The notes under the pieces are model-generated. The model had not been told where the DNA came from, ran no database searches, and saw only the letters and a program-made list of their open reading frames with translations. The position numbers and the translations under genes were made by a program. This document shows positions 1 through 9,964 of a DNA stretch of 64,000 bases, one piece after another. The stretch comes from Pseudopyrenochaeta lycopersici. Taxonomy: Eukaryota > Ascomycota > Dothideomycetes > Pleosporales > Pseudopyrenochaetaceae. Within the stretch, counting starts at the first letter, position 1; each line of letters opens with the position of its first letter. The DNA lies in NCBI GenBank assembly GCA_003313425.1, contig NHZP01000061.1:124001-188000 (forward strand), written 5' to 3'.

Positions 1-87
1 AAGACTAACCCTTCGGTACTCCCTCCAGTCGTAGGCTCTGCTTAGATGTAAAGTGTCCAGGGTCTCCAGCACGAGGCTGGTGACCAC
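1..87. repeat. partial cassette C0: promoter-distal hairpin chain
   Basis: This is the right end of a cassette that starts outside the window. It holds the usual last hairpins before a core: the ACC/GGT mini-hairpin with a CTTC loop near 8-18, then the stem with CCAGC/GCTGG arms at 65-80. There is no coding sequence here. Confidence 0.8.
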
Positions 88-120
88 TTGACAACTTTCT
101 AGTGAAAGGAATCATATATA
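88..120. repeat. cassette core 1
   Basis: Standard 33-nt core. Right arm GGCTGCGCC then CACTAGAAAAGTTG. Next core is 1,601 bp away, the longest spacing seen. Confidence 0.9.
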
Positions 121-122
121 GG

Positions 123-987
123 CTGCGCCACACTAGAAAAGTTGAGTCGTGGCTGAAAAATTTTTCAGCACCCCGGTAAAACGTGACCTCCAGCCACAAC
201 AAAAATGAACTTAGCCATTTTTTCGAGAGGTCTGATGTTCCATCTTCCATCCCAAGGGCTCCCACCCTTAACAATGAAGCTCCGCACTTCCTAACGTACT
301 ATGCCCCACCACAAGCAACGCACGTCTAACGCATAGTACCTCTTACCTAGTTCCTATATAACACAAATTAGTAAAAACACCCATGATAGAGACAAAACAA
401 ATAGCCTCGCAATTCTAAAAAAAAAAAAAGAACCTACGACATAGATACCATCAACGTATTGTAAAAAAGCAAGTAGGGTAGGAAATACCCTAAACACAGA
501 ACACAAGGCTACTACCTAGCCTATCAGTAGGGAAATAAAACATTTACAGAAACAAACACTCACGTAATAGACGCTGCCCTAACATTATAGCTACGCATTA
601 TGAGAAAAACAGTACTACGCACATACTGCATCCTCAAATAGGGAAGAGTAAAGATAACTCTATACGTTACAGGCTACACGACATATGCTTCCCGCAGTAC
701 AACCACATATCGTAGAGAACTACGAAGACAGAAACGTCAGTAACATGATACACAAGCCTTCTTAACTTGTCGCAATAGACAAGGCGGTATACTTACCAAA
801 AAGCCCACACCTTCGGCGCAGCAACCATCCCTACCCACTGCGTCCACAGTGCGTCCGCTTCCGCAAGTAACTCTCCGAGGCCGACCGATCACCAACCCAG
901 CACATCCGTGACAGGCAAGTGCAACAGAGTAAAGCACTCTGTAGGACGCTCACGAAAATCACCCCAAGCGCCTCCAACGCAATCGAG
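123..987. other. C1 noncoding 3' region
   Basis: After the core comes a perfect hairpin GGCTGAAAAATTTTTCAGC near 150-172, a block type shared with C25 and C26. Then follows AT-rich sequence with no convincing ORF on either strand to about 830, including a poly-A run near 415-430. It appears to fill the cassette to standard length. Confidence 0.6.
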
Positions 988-1398
988 CTACACTCGACCG
1001 ATATCGCGGCCTTCCCGCTCTCCAGCACCTTCATCCAGTGTTGTGACTGGGCCTGCGCCTTCCAAACCATTGTTCGCTCCCGCCGAAGAACGACCATCGT
1101 AAAGTATTCCGCTCTGCATCCAGGTCTGCCAACCGGGAGACACGCTCCACGCACCACTCGTGCTTTGCATAAACACCTCTTGGGGCCGGTTCCACCGTGC
1201 GTCCATGTCCAATATGTGCGGCGCACAAGGAATACGATATGCGAGGCTCCGCCGTACAATGAGAAAACGTCCCTTTTCGTTGCAATTCTTGCTCAATGCG
1301 TCCGCGATGGAAGAGTTAAAGAAGTCTTTGCGATAACCCCGCAACAGACAGAAGCCGCGAGCCTCCGCCAGCCCCGCGGAAAAACGGCGGAAAAACAC
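988..1398 (-). CDS. uncertain ORF of cassette C1
   Basis: An open frame of 136 codons in the usual gene position and orientation for a cassette. I do not recognise it. Other minus-strand frames overlap (831-1259, 1031-1285), so the true reading may be a spliced mix. The first ATG downstream of the promoter-side block is at 1420 and opens a 34-codon frame, which suggests an intron I cannot place. The standard TATA/CCAAT module is missing here. Only an isolated CCAAT at about 1424 is present. Treat the limits as provisional. Confidence 0.3.
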   Translation of the reverse strand: MFFRRFSAGLAEARGFCLLRGYRKDFFNSSIADALSKNCNEKGRFLIVRRSLAYRIPCAPHILDMDARWNRPQEVFMQSTSGAWSVSPGWQTWMQSGILYDGRSSAGANNGLEGAGPVTTLDEGAGEREGRDIGRV

Positions 1399-1688
1399 CG
1401 GTGCCCCGCCTTGATGTCATCCGACCAATAAGCATACCAGTAGATACCTAACCCACGTCCGTGACCCGCTACTAGCTCCCAACGCTCCCGCTAACAAATC
1501 AGACCAAAGATCTGAGAGAGAGTGGGCAACCCTGCGGTCATCTGACTCACACGGTCCGTGCTGCATGTTGCTTACCGGGGCTTTTGCCATTAAACTACAA
1601 GTAGTTTGACGCGTCCGCTGTTCCCTCCAGTCACAGGCAAAGCTTACAGTAAAGCCGTCGTGGTCCCGAGCGCAAGGCTCTCGACCAC

Positions 1689-1721
1689 TTGACAACTTTC
1701 TAGTGAAAGGAATCATATATA
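1689..1721. repeat. cassette core 2
   Basis: Standard core, right arm CACTCGAAAGTTG. Next core 1,585 bp. Confidence 0.9.
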
Positions 1722-1979
1722 CACTCGAAAGTTGACGGAATGGGCCCGTGCCCATCACAACCCGTCTGTGCGCAAAACGCGCCACAGCAACCCAGCGTGA
1801 CTCTGCATGACCGTCAGCCACACGGAAAATGGACTTACGCATTTTTTTTTGAAGGTTCGACGTTCCATCTGAAGGGCTCCCACCCTTAACAATGAAGCTG
1901 CGCAATAATAACTTCTCATTGTTCCAATGTTCCCACTCTTACAAAATTAGTACTGCTGCCCCATAATAACAGCTGTCAG

Positions 1980-2803
1980 TCAACTTAACGACAACCAGTT
2001 GATGCTATTGCGAATATCTCCCACAGCATCCGTAACGCCGCTCCACCAGTGTCCTTCGCCGAGAGGAAACAATCCACAAAACCTCCACTGCTCTACAAAC
2101 AGCCCTGCCTGGTTGCAATTCGTTATGCAACTATCGCATACTCCACAAATCGTACAACTACACAAACAACCACTGGAAAAGGCACCAGCCTCCAGCAACG
2201 CAAAAACATTCTGTGCAAGACGCACCCACAGCGTCACTGCATATCTCCCAAGCGGTGCCTCTACACCGCACGCCTGCTCTCCAAAAAGTCCAACAAGCAT
2301 GGGGACAACCCGATGCTCAATCACCCAAAGCGAATGACCACTAAGTTCGCTAACAAGCACTTCACTCCATTGCACAGTCTCCGCCCAGAAACGTGTACTA
2401 AGCTTCACGACAGCATACGCAGTCCGTACCATAACACGAGGGTGACGAGGGTGTTCAACTCCAACACCACTGGAGATGTAAGGAACCCGTCCGGTCTCCT
2501 CTGTAAGCCTCCAGGATACTTTGCCATCCAGCAAGACACACGTGACTGAAATGTGCTGCTCCACCAGCACTACAAGGGTATTAGCCAGAGTCCCTCCCTA
2601 CAAGAAGGAAATGGAGAGCGCACACCATGCACATGCTCCCATAAAAACCGCAAGTCAGCAGTCTCCACAGCGGCAACGTGGCCTATCGAGCCACACACAT
2701 AATGCCGAAGCCACGACAGTAACGCCCTGTCCGCCTCCAGAACAGAACAGCCGATCTGCTCACACAGGGCAACCAGCTCTCCAAGCTGCCTTGAAAAGGA
2801 CAT
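1980..2803 (-). CDS. divergent SDAVG-family protein (C2)
   Basis: Two exons, 2626-2803 and 1980-2569, joined in phase 1 with a 56-nt intron (donor GTGTGC, acceptor TTGTAG), give 255 aa. Exon 1 starts MSFSRQLGEL, is leucine-rich, ends WEHVHG and does not resemble the common exon 1. Exon 2 opens with LVEQHISVTC. TKESG is replaced by TEETG, a cluster of six Cys lies near residue 205, and the end WWSGVTDAVGDI is kept. The ATG follows a CAGGTATGTCC string, so a 5' leader intron is possible. The function is unknown. Confidence 0.7.
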
Positions 2804-2989
2804 ACCTGTTTAACCAAAGGAACGCAGCTCCCTGCTATTCAATGATCTATTGTTTCGTTTTTAGGGACGAAACCAGTTCCCAAACCCTAATGGCATACAC
2901 CATAAACTAACACAAGCGATACAATCGTAATGTACCGTTGTTACTACATAGTAGAGAACACTCCGTGAGCGGGGGAAGGCCTCCCCCTC

Positions 2990-3085
2990 TTATATTTTGA
3001 TGTCCATGCTGTCCTTGCCAAGACACACTAGTCCCTAGGGAGCAACAGAGTGCCCCTTCCATGTTGTCTACATTCATAGACCAAT
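2990..3085 (-). promoter_or_regulatory. promoter module of C2
   Basis: TATA-like TTATATTTT at about 2990 and CCAAT (plus-strand GACCAATCA) at 3081-3085. The ATG is unusually far, about 190 nt downstream. Confidence 0.6.
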
Positions 3086-3273
3086 CAAAGCATCGATTGA
3101 ATAAAATGTGGGTAACCTGAGATCAGATGACCTGCACAGTCCGTGCTTCGTGTTACTTACCGGGGTCTCTTGCCCTAAACTAATTCTAGTTTACCGCTTC
3201 GCTGTTCCCTCCAGTCACGGCCAGAGCTTACAGGTAAAGTGTCCAGGGTAACCAGCGCAAGGCTGGTGACCAC

Positions 3274-3306
3274 TTGACAACTTTCTAGTGAAAGGAATCA
3301 TATATA
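3274..3306. repeat. cassette core 3
   Basis: Standard core, right arm GGCAAAACGCC + CACTAGAAAGTTG. Next core 1,580 bp. Confidence 0.9.
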
Positions 3307-3699
3307 GGCAAAACGCCACACTAGAAAGTTGAGTCGGGGCCTGTGCGCACGATCTGCGCCACAGCCAACGTGACTCTGCATGGCCTCCAGCCACTGTGAA
3401 ATTGGACTTAGCCAAAAAAACTTGGGATTTTTTTTTTGAAGATTTGATGTTCCATCCCAAGGGCGCCCACACCCTTCATGACGAAGGCTCCGCAAAATTA
3501 CAAAGTAATATTATACAAACAAGACATACTTACTATGTAAAATAGGTAAAACAGCAAAGCATGTAGTACGAAAAAAGATAAACACGACATGAAATAAGCA
3601 AACTACTTATACATGTACGTCGCACAATAAACATATAGACCTACCAGTCGCACATACATTACCATAAAAAACTTTTACCATAAAGAAGACAAAAAGATA

Positions 3700-4516
3700 T
3701 CATTCTGAGGAACACCTCAACCATAGACTCCGCGAAGAGTTTACTTCTCCCACAGCATCCGTAACACCGCTCCACCAGTGTTGTACCCCAAACGGCCAAA
3801 CGCCTTCAAAGGATGATGCCAATACAAAGCCTTCTGCGACTATATGGACATCGTCAATGCTTATCTCCGTGCTCAGTGGCAACGCACCACGGGAACGCCC
3901 ACGCTGACGCAACATCTTCAACCGAACGTACCCTAAATGCCTCCCGCATATAGACCAGAAAACCTCTCGTGCCCTCCAGACAGCATCCTGGGAAAGCCTC
4001 GATACAAGCACATCGCATGACTCAGGCAACAAAGTGTTCTTACCAAACACCTTCAACACCATGTATCCACCAGAAGGGGAAGCACTCCATGACCTAACCC
4101 CCTGACAATCACATCCTTTACGTACGCCGCATCCGCGAGGCAGTCGACCACTTTCCTTCGTGAGCCACCAGCTACTCTTATACCCTGGAAACGCTTCGCA
4201 AGTAACAGACACATTGTGCTCAGCAAGTACTGTTACCCATTAGCGATCCGAGAGAGCATCCATGCCTCTCTCCACATGCTTCTACAAAAGACGTTACTCC
4301 ATACGTACTCGGCGCATACCTCGTAACAAACAAAATGTTCTCCCCAACAGGTCGAAACGCCAGCGCGACGCCAGTAGGCTGAGATGGAAGAGCGCGTTGT
4401 AGTGACAGACCAACGCATACTCCGTTGCGCGCGCTCTCCAAAAGCTCTTGAATCAACAACCCTCCAGGACCAGCACTGCCAGTGCTTCTAGGCAACAACC
4501 TACTCCGTGTACGCAT
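3700..4516 (-). CDS. SDAVG-family protein (C3)
   Basis: Exon 2 (3700-4229) carries SWWLTKESGRLP and ends WWSGVTDAVGEV, but it lacks the usual Cys cluster. The best join to exon 1 (4309-4516, starting MRTRSRLLPRS) uses donor GTACGT and acceptor AACAG with a 79-nt intron. It keeps phase 1 and gives 245 aa. Exon 1 is unlike the others. Without splicing the two parts are in different frames, so a frameshift is the alternative reading. The promoter is truncated. The family function is unknown. Confidence 0.55.
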
Positions 4517-4626
4517 CAGATCCCCTGATGGCGATATCCGCCAATGCGTGATGGTTGTGCACGCTCCGCTCAACGCACACTGAAAAAAATGCTACGCAAA
4601 ACCAGCCATCCGCAGGCGGGAAGAAG

Positions 4627-4637
4627 CCTTATATATC
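4627..4637 (-). promoter_or_regulatory. TATA-like box of C3, CCAAT missing
   Basis: CTTATATATCT is present, but the following block jumps from the Cys/Lys leader hairpin region straight to the later hairpins. The CTAGTCCCTAG and CCAAT hairpins are absent. Confidence 0.55.
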
Positions 4638-4853
4638 TATCCAGACCTTAGCAAATGCCAAGCCACGCTATTCCATAGAAAAAACGAGAGTGGCAAAACA
4701 TGAGTCACCCGACAACATATCCATGTTCTGCTTTGCTTACAGGGGCTTATGCCTCTAAACTCTAAAGAGTTTAACCCTTCGGTATTCGTTCCACTCATAG
4801 GCAACGCATACGTGTAAAGTGTCCAGGGTCTCCAGCGCAAGGCTGGTGACCAC

Positions 4854-4886
4854 TTGACAACTTTCTAGTGAAAGGAATCATATATA
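4854..4886. repeat. cassette core 4
   Basis: Standard core, right arm CACAAGAAAGTTG. Next core 1,587 bp. Confidence 0.9.
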
Positions 4887-5302
4887 CACAAGAAAGTTGA
4901 CAGAATGGGCCCGTGCCCATCACAACCCGTCTGTGCGCAGAACCCGCCACAGCTAACGTGACCCTGCGTGACTGTCAGCCACAGGGAAATTGGACTTAGC
5001 CAATTTTTTGAAGACTCGATGTTCCATCCTGAGGGCTCCCACCCTTACTAACCAAGCTCCGCCATACAAATTCTTTGTTACTCTTCCTACTGCCGTATAA
5101 CCCCTACATTATAACGTTAGTATATATTAGACTAAATAGTAACTCAATTTTCAAGGAAAATAAATAAAATAAAAGACATATACAACACATACTTGCTATT
5201 CAAAAATCTACACCCATAACCATAGCTTTAAAGGCGCCACCGGTCCCTTACTAAGACATGACACTGACTGAATACGTCCTCCTATAACAACCTGCCTATT
5301 CT

Positions 5303-6087
5303 TCATAGCCGGCACGTTAACCACTGCTCTCCTTCCGGCTGCATTATCCCTACTGCATCACTGATCCTAATAAACCAATAAAGCTTTGACACCGGCCTTA
5401 CAGAAGAAAATCCTTCTGAACGATTAAACCGCCGTTTTTCATAAGACACTGACTCGCACTCTTTGCAACGCTTATCGAGCTTGCACCCGCAGTCCACGGA
5501 AGTTCCATAACACCCAAGGTCTAACCCGTAAAACACTGTAGTAACAACAGAGACATCCGCCGTCTTGCCGGAGGGCAATACGAGAAGAGGTAGGACGCGC
5601 TGCACAACCACCTCCAGTACCTCTACCGAGAGCTTCGCAAAAGTAACATGGCTCCGCACCACCCTATCCTGATGGAGCGCCTCCACCTTGAGGACCAGGA
5701 GCGACTGCCGGGTAACCCCCTCTGCACACAGTTCCTTGTGGTACTGTAAACACTCCGTGTGCTTCTGAGAAACGCATTCGCGAGGAAGCCGTCCACTCTC
5801 TTTGGTCACCCACCAAGATTGTCTCCCCGACAAATCCAAGGAGAGAGTGAGAGAAATACCGCGTTTCATGAATACTGCACTCATGTCAGATAGGCTCCCC
5901 TACTGCCATCGCCAACGACACAAAGAGATCACCTACCCGGCACGTGACCCCTCACTACGTTAAACTCTGCCTCTGTCTCTACCGACACCGCGCAAGAAGA
6001 TCCTTCTTGCAGCCCATCTATCGTCGATGGGAGGATAGGGGTGCCAGCGAAACCCGCCTCAGCCTCTTGCCCAGTGTGCGATGCCAT
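5303..6087 (-). CDS. SDAVG-family protein (C4)
   Basis: Exons 5937-6087 and 5303-5874 join in phase 1 (donor GTAGGT, acceptor TGCAG, 62-nt intron) to give 240 aa. Exon 1 starts MASHTGQEAEAG and ends GHVPG. Exon 2 reads VFMKRGISLTLS, WWVTKESGRLPREC, LLVLKVEAL, VDCGCKLDKRCKEC and ISDAVGIMQPEGEQWLTC. The start is set by the GCGATGG context shared with other members. No signal peptide or membrane segment is visible, so an intracellular protein is likely. Exon 1 is nearly identical to that of C28. Confidence 0.82.
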
Positions 6088-6150
6088 CGCAGTGTAGAAA
6101 AGATGAAACTACACAAAGTAGAACACTCCGTGCGCGGGGAGGGGGCTCCC

Positions 6151-6251
6151 CTCTTTTATATGTCGATGTCTATGCTGTCTTTGCCAAGAGACACTAGTCC
6201 CTAGCAGGCAATAATGTGCCCCTTCCATGCTGTCTACGTTCATAGACCAAT
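6151..6251 (-). promoter_or_regulatory. promoter module of C4
   Basis: TATA-like TTTTATATG near 6153 and CCAAT at 6247-6251. A GGGGAG/CTCCCC leader hairpin lies between TATA and ATG. Confidence 0.7.
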
Positions 6252-6440
6252 CACAGTACTGATTGAGAGAAAAGTGGGCAAGCAGTGATCATCTGACCCG
6301 CGACGTCCGTGCTCTGCTTTGCTTACAGGGGCTTTTGCCTCTAGCCTCTAAAGAGCCTAACCCTTCGGTACTCCCTCCAGTCGTGGCAACGCATACAATG
6401 TAAAGTGTCAGGGGTCAAGGAGCGCAAGGCTCCTGACCAC

Positions 6441-6473
6441 TTGACAACTTTCTAGTGAAAGGAATCATATATA
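6441..6473. repeat. cassette core 5 (block type B)
   Basis: Standard core. The right arm GGCTGCGCCTCACTAGAAAT is followed by the type-B block, which contains a second TTGACAAC before a T-run at 6585-6600. Next core 1,562 bp. Confidence 0.9.
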
Positions 6474-6787
6474 GGCTGCGCCTCACTAGAAATGTTGACT
6501 GTGGCTGGAGTGTGACCTCCCGCCCACCCACTTCTGGGTGAGCACCATGTACCCCAAAACGACGCTAAATCGCGCACAGGGCAATTGACAACTTTTTTTT
6601 GCGCCACACTGTGTCGGACTTAGCCAAATTTATTCGAAAATTTTATGAACCGCATAACGTACCAATGTCGCCGCAGTACATATATTACCAAAGAAATATA
6701 AGACTACCAAAATACTTGCCTTGTCTACGTCAAAAACAGCCCGCACTTCACCATCACAGCTATACGCTGAAGGTGTCGCATCATACA

Positions 6788-7611
6788 TTAACACCATAAC
6801 GCACCATGGACATACCTGCACGATAACCAATCTACCCGCGATGGAAACACCAACCCAACAGCATCGCTAAATCCATTAAACCATCTATGCGATGGGAGCG
6901 GAAATGCACCGCCAAATACATCAAGACGTGCAAACCCACGCTGCCACCGACCTAGCAACAGACACGAAGTGCAACACTTTCCAACTGTGCATCCACAAAG
7001 GGCACCACTAGAGAAATGCCCATTCTCTACAGCGCGGAACACCGCCTCCACTTCATCCGCCCTAGCAGCATCAGCTGCAATCATAGTAACGAGTGGCAGT
7101 ACCTGCCGCACAAACACATTGAGCATATCGACAGACAGCTCCGCAAACGCAACGAAGCTCCGCAGTTGATCGTATTCTCCCACAACATCGACCTTCCAGA
7201 CGAGACGCGCCCGAGACGCACCATCCAAATCGCCAGAACCCTCATAGCGATCTAAGCAGCTACAGTCTTTAAGCCTACCACAAGACATGGGAGGCTGCCC
7301 GCTCTCCTTGGTGAACCACCAGACCCGTTCCCCGTTCGCCTGCACGTGACACGTAAGAGAAATATCGTGTTCTACCAACACTACATCAACATCAGTTACT
7401 CTGAGTTTCAACCAACTCCACGGAGAAACACAACAGGGTACCCACTGTGAGAGTATTCTTCAATAATCCCTAACTCGTCTTCAGTCCCTGCAAACGGGTC
7501 CCCCTTGCAACCCTCTTCGAGGGCGTCCATAACAAAAGACGTATACTCCGCTACACTTGGCCGGTCCACAGGCCTCCTAACGATATAAAACTCTCCGGGA
7601 TGCAACTCCAT
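6788..7611 (-). CDS. SDAVG-family protein (C5)
   Basis: Exons 7446-7611 and 6788-7380 join in phase 1 (donor GTGGGT, acceptor GATGTAG, 65-nt intron) to give 252 aa. Exon 1 (MELHPGEFYIVRRPV...) differs from the common exon 1 but has the family length of 166 nt. Exon 2 has LVEHDISLTCHV, WWFTKESGQPPMSC, ALCGCTVGKCCTSC and FSDAVGLVFPSRVDWLSC. A rival splice (GTACCC to CTCAG, phase 2) is also open. I prefer the first because phase and junction match the family. Confidence 0.72.
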
Positions 7612-7697
7612 CGCCCTGAACAACGCGTTCAAAAGAGAAAAGAGACGAAACTACACATAATAGAGAACACTCCGTGAGCGGGGAGAGAGCCTTCCCC

Positions 7698-7794
7698 TCT
7701 TATATGTCGATGTCCATGCTGTCTCTGCCAAGAGCACCTAGTCCCTAGCAGGCAATGTGGTGCCCCGTCCCTGCGTCTACGTTCATAGACCAAT
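7698..7794 (-). promoter_or_regulatory. promoter module of C5
   Basis: TATA-like CTTATATG near 7699 and CCAAT at 7790-7794. Confidence 0.7.
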
Positions 7795-8002
7795 CAGATA
7801 AGAACTCTGATAGAGTGTGGGGCCAAGGGTGTCTCCCACGTGCAACCCAGCGTCATCTGACTCACACGGTCCGTGCTGCGTGTTGCTTACAGGGGGCAGC
7901 GCCTCTAGCCTACAAGTAGTCTAACCCTTCGGTACTCGTTCCACTCGCGGGCCCTGCTTAGGGTAAAGCCGTCGTGGTCCCGAGCGCAAGGCTCTCGACC
8001 AC

Positions 8003-8035
8003 TTGACAACTTTCTAGTGAAAGGAATCATATATA
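8003..8035. repeat. cassette core 6
   Basis: Standard core, right arm GCACAAGAAAGTTG. It is the left limit of the identity shared with C31. Next core 1,575 bp. Confidence 0.92.
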
Positions 8036-8318
8036 GCACAAGAAAGTTGAGTTGTGGCCTGTGCGCGCACAATCTGCGCCACAGCAACCCATGTGCGCTC
8101 TCCCGAGCCACAGCCAACGTGACTGTCAGCCACAGGGAAAATGGACTTACGCATTTTTTTTTGAAGATTTGATGTTCCATCCCAAGGGCGCCCACACCCT
8201 TCATGACGAAGCACCACGCAATAAACAACTACAATGGAATAACGTTCGTTACCAAATGAACAGTTCCACCAAACCTGTACGCAATGTAAACGTAATACAA
8301 AAAATGGTTACATTGTAC

Positions 8319-9167
8319 CTAATTGAACTCCCCCATATCATAATCAAAATCATCTGAATCAAATATATCAGCGTCCCCACCAAGCCGTTCCACCTCTTTT
8401 TCCTGCTTAACAGGAGACCTCGTAACAGGCACAGCCACCCGAGAAGCCAATGCACTGGTAGATCCACCAGCGGGACATCGATCACTGCCTGCGTCATCCA
8501 AACGCACAACTTCATCCATAGAAAATCTCTTCCTAGCACACTCGCCGCTCCGCATAACACGCTGTGCCCAGGCGAGATAGGCATGATCCTTAAAACAGTT
8601 CCCTGTAGCCTCGCCAAAAAAAATCAACGCTCGCTTTATGCCATCCGTCACAGACTCCTTCGCTGCGTTCTCAATGGCTACGAGTTTACTAGCAGCTGTG
8701 GCCTTCCCATAGCCCCAATCCTCATGGCGCGCCCCTCCTAAGTGCTCCGCCAGTGTGACTGCTATCTTCGATCGCCAATAGACCGTCGTAGTCGTAGTCG
8801 TAGTAGACTGCCTAGTCTTAGACACCGGCCCCGGTTCCTCTCCAAGCCGTTCATCTTCGAGAATTTCGTTTGCCCATCCGTCAAAACCAAACACCCTGTT
8901 AGCAAGGCGGATAGCATCCGTTGCTGAAAGATACGACACCGAGCCTCCCCCACCAGGTCGGCTAGACATCAGCGATGGCTCCGGAACACGTGATAACAAA
9001 TCCTCTACGACTTCCTTGCTCCGCAATAGAGAGACAACACCTCCAGTGGGATCGTCCCGACAAAGCTTCGCCCTCTTCCCATTGCTGGTTATCCCTACAG
9101 CAGTACCAGACCCGCCATCCTGGCCCGCGACGCCTGCCGCTCTACTATCGCTGATGCGGTGATCCAT
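8319..9167 (-). CDS. RAD52: Rad52-like single-strand annealing protein (C6)
   Basis: A single exon of 282 aa from the first ATG (MDHRISDSRAAG). An upstream in-frame GTG would add 13 residues. Recognised features of the Rad52/Rad22 fold are YLSATDAIRLANRVFGFDGW (about residues 79-98), the HEDWGYGKA strand (about 148) and AKESVTDGIKRALIFFGEA with GNCFKD following (about 169-194). In the family this domain forms rings that anneal complementary DNA single strands. A seven-Thr run sits inside the domain, coded by a CGTAGT-type repeat near 8784-8807. The tail is acidic (DIFDSDDFDYDMGEFN), possibly a partner-binding end. It is the only gene in the array of clearly known biochemical function, and it fits a locus that recombines at short repeats. 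An apparently identical copy lies in C31. Confidence 0.9.
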   Translation of the reverse strand: MDHRISDSRAAGVAGQDGGSGTAVGITSNGKRAKLCRDDPTGGVVSLLRSKEVVEDLLSRVPEPSLMSSRPGGGGSVSYLSATDAIRLANRVFGFDGWANEILEDERLGEEPGPVSKTRQSTTTTTTTVYWRSKIAVTLAEHLGGARHEDWGYGKATAASKLVAIENAAKESVTDGIKRALIFFGEATGNCFKDHAYLAWAQRVMRSGECARKRFSMDEVVRLDDAGSDRCPAGGSTSALASRVAVPVTRSPVKQEKEVERLGGDADIFDSDDFDYDMGEFN

Positions 9168-9293
9168 TCTTAAACAAGAATCAAATGGGACAATCTCCGT
9201 ACGCACTTAATCAGTGCAAGCGATACAATCGCAGCGTAGAAGAAAAGAAACTACACAAAGTAGAACACTTCGTGAAAACAGCTCCACTGTTAG

Positions 9294-9389
9294 TCTTATA
9301 TAGGTATCTACCTCAAGCTACGCCAAGAAAACCTAGTCCCTAGGGAGCACGAGTGTGCCCCGTCCCTGCGTCTACGTTCATAGACCAAT
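9294..9389 (-). promoter_or_regulatory. promoter module of C6
   Basis: TATA-like CTTATATAGG near 9295 and CCAAT at 9385-9389. An AACAG/CTGTT leader hairpin lies near 9279-9292. Confidence 0.7.
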
Positions 9390-9577
9390 CAGAAACCCGA
9401 TTGATAAAAAGAGTGGCAAAGAAGAGTCATCTGACCCGCGACGTCCGTGCTCTGCTTTGCTTACAGGGGCTTATGCCTCTAGTCTTATTCAAGACTAACC
9501 CTTCGGTACTCGTTCCACTCGTTGGCAACGCATACGTGTAAAGTGTCAGGGGTAACCAGCGCAAGGCTGGTGACCAC

Positions 9578-9610
9578 TTGACAACTTTCTAGTGAAAGGA
9601 ATCATATATA
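9578..9610. repeat. cassette core 7
   Basis: Standard core, right arm GCACAAGAAAGTTG. C6/C31 identity ends here. Next core 1,575 bp. Confidence 0.92.
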
Positions 9611-9964
9611 GCACAAGAAAGTTGTCGGAGAGGCCTGTGCGCACAATCTGCGCCACAGCAACCCATGTCTGCGCTCTCCCGAGCCACACCCCCAGGTGAC
9701 TCAGCATGGCCTCCAGCCACAACAAAATCGGACTTAGCCAATTTTTTATTTTTTTTTGAGAGGTTTGATGTTCCATCCCAAGGGCGCCCACACCCTTACT
9801 AATGAAGCTCCACACAATAAACAACTACAATGGAATAACGTTCCTTACAAAATAAACAGTTCAACCAAACCTGTACACAATGTAAACATATTGACTACAC
9901 CAATAAAAATCCCAATACTACACAATACTACACAAACATACCTGTATATATCCACCTATCTACG

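Noticed and set aside
3700..4573. C3 as a plain frameshift pseudogene
   Set aside because: A GT-AG splice in the family phase restores one frame, though the intron is the longest proposed and remains less certain.
9546..9824. Recurrent minus-strand frames reading KGVGALGMEH... and YMIPFTRKLSSG next to each core
   Set aside because: They are translations of the conserved hairpin blocks and core. They break frame between cassettes, while base pairing, not protein sequence, is conserved.
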